DNA from: Clostridiaceae bacterium
GTDB taxonomy: Bacteria; Bacillota; Clostridia; Saccharofermentanales; UBA5734
Assembly: GCA_012729935.1 (NCBI GenBank)
Contig: JAAYBY010000121.1
Location: forward strand, 1-5,908
Direction of reading: 5' to 3'
DNA: 5,908 nt
Both the position numbers and the translations under genes were made by a program. Position 1 is the first letter of the stretch; every line of letters starts with the position of its first letter. Positions 5,148 to 5,908 of the stretch are shown here, piece by piece. The notes under the pieces are model-generated. The model had not been told where the DNA came from and made no database searches. It worked only from the letters and a program-made list of their open reading frames with translations.

Positions 5148-5908
5148 CTACTCTCCTGATTCTTCCTGCTTTACAGCATTCCAGAGGGCATCCATTTGAT
5201 CGAGCGTCATATTTTCCAGTCCACCTTTCGCCGAAGTCATTTTTTCCATCGCCGCAAAACGGCTGATAAACTTCTCAGTGGAACGGTTAAGTGCCAGCTC
5301 AGGCTGGATTCTCAAATGCCGCGCATAATTGACGACAGAGAACAGCAGATCACCCACTTCAGATTCGAGTGAATCGTTCGGACGTTTATCTGTCTGCTGA
5401 ATCGCTGCTTCAATCTCTTTCAGCTCCTCCAATATTTTTTGCTTCGGCCCACTCACATCGCTCCAGTCAAATCCGACGTGTGCAGCCTTTTGCTGTATCT
5501 TGTAGCTTCGCTGAAGGGCCGGTAAGGTTTTCGGCACATCCTGCAGCACCTGAGTCTGGTTTTTATGGCCTTTCTCACGTTTTTTATTCTTCTCCCAGTT
5601 GTCGATAACCGCTTCAGCTGTGCTGGCCTGATCAGATCCAAACAGATGTGTATGCCGGGTGATCAGCTTACGGCAGATAGCAGCAACAACATCCGAAAAA
5701 TTAAAACGGTTTTGTTCTGATGCCATCTGAGCGTGGAAAACAACCTGCATTAAAACATCGCCAAGCTCATCACACAGTCGTTCTGGGCTCCCACTGTCGA
5801 TAGCATCAACTGTTTCATAGGCTTCCTCAATCATGTTTTCCCTCAAACTCTGATGGGTCTGTTCACGATCCCAGGGACAGCCTTGTTCACTGCGTAAAAA
5901 CGACATAA
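5148..5908 (-). CDS. mazG: MazG nucleoside triphosphate pyrophosphohydrolase (N-terminus beyond right edge)
   Basis: The enzyme hydrolyses nucleoside triphosphates to monophosphates plus pyrophosphate and is thought to clean up non-canonical nucleotides. The 252 codons from an internal Met at 5906 show two MazG repeats. The first has GCPWDREQTH at 9-18 and the metal-binding pair EEAYE (27-31) with ELGD (47-50), followed by VVFHAQMA. The second has EELKE (160-164) and EVGD (183-186). The linker VIDNWEKNKKREK (100-112) is typical. The Met at 5906 aligns with residues inside the first helix of E. coli MazG (about residue 15), and no ribosome binding site can be seen because the window ends two bases further on. 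The true start is therefore probably outside. In B. subtilis the equivalent gene yabN carries an N-terminal tetrapyrrole-methylase domain; whether this one does cannot be told. The stop is TAG at 5148, with AGGAG inside the last codons serving the next gene. Confidence 0.92.
   Translation of the reverse strand, partial: MSFLRSEQGCPWDREQTHQSLRENMIEEAYETVDAIDSGSPERLCDELGDVLMQVVFHAQMASEQNRFNFSDVVAAICRKLITRHTHLFGSDQASTAEAVIDNWEKNKKREKGHKNQTQVLQDVPKTLPALQRSYKIQQKAAHVGFDWSDVSGPKQKILEELKEIEAAIQQTDKRPNDSLESEVGDLLFSVVNYARHLRIQPELALNRSTEKFISRFAAMEKMTSAKGGLENMTLDQMDALWNAVKQEESGE

Overview
All genes in this window lie on the minus strand. The content points to a Bacillota (Firmicutes) genome, most likely Clostridia-like and of moderate GC. 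The evidence is the mazG / rqcP / divIC gene order, which matches Bacillus subtilis yabN-yabO-...-divIC, together with strong AAGGAGG-type ribosome binding sites, sigma-A style promoters and a lipoprotein signal on the binding protein. No species call is justified from the sequence alone.

The right third (about 4308-5908), read right to left, is a housekeeping cluster. It holds a MazG-type nucleoside triphosphate pyrophosphohydrolase that runs off the right edge, the small S4-domain protein RqcP (YabO) of ribosome-associated quality control, a 188-base gap with possible promoter and operator structure, and a DivIC/FtsB-type division protein. The two sporulation genes that sit between rqcP and divIC in B. 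subtilis (yabP, yabQ) are absent. A probable intrinsic terminator closes this unit.

The left two thirds (1-4294) is an Opp/Dpp-type ABC importer operon with its own strong promoter (TTGACA, 17 bp, AATAAT). A perfect 15-bp 7-1-7 palindrome overlaps the -10 and predicted start. It differs from both the Fur-type and PerR-type consensus boxes at only one position per half-site. The genes are an unusually large lipoprotein substrate-binding protein (834 aa), an OppB-type permease, and the first 185 codons of an OppC-type permease cut by the left edge. A perfect 12-bp hairpin without a U-tract separates the binding-protein gene from the permeases and may set a high binding-protein to permease ratio. 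The ATPase genes, if present, lie beyond the left edge.

The most interesting points are the Fur/PerR-like operator on a peptide/metal-type importer, the matching extra extracellular material in both the binding protein (an insert of about 185 residues) and OppC (an enlarged loop after the first membrane helix), and the missing yabPQ. I saw no wholly new type of system, RNA gene, CRISPR array or mobile element.
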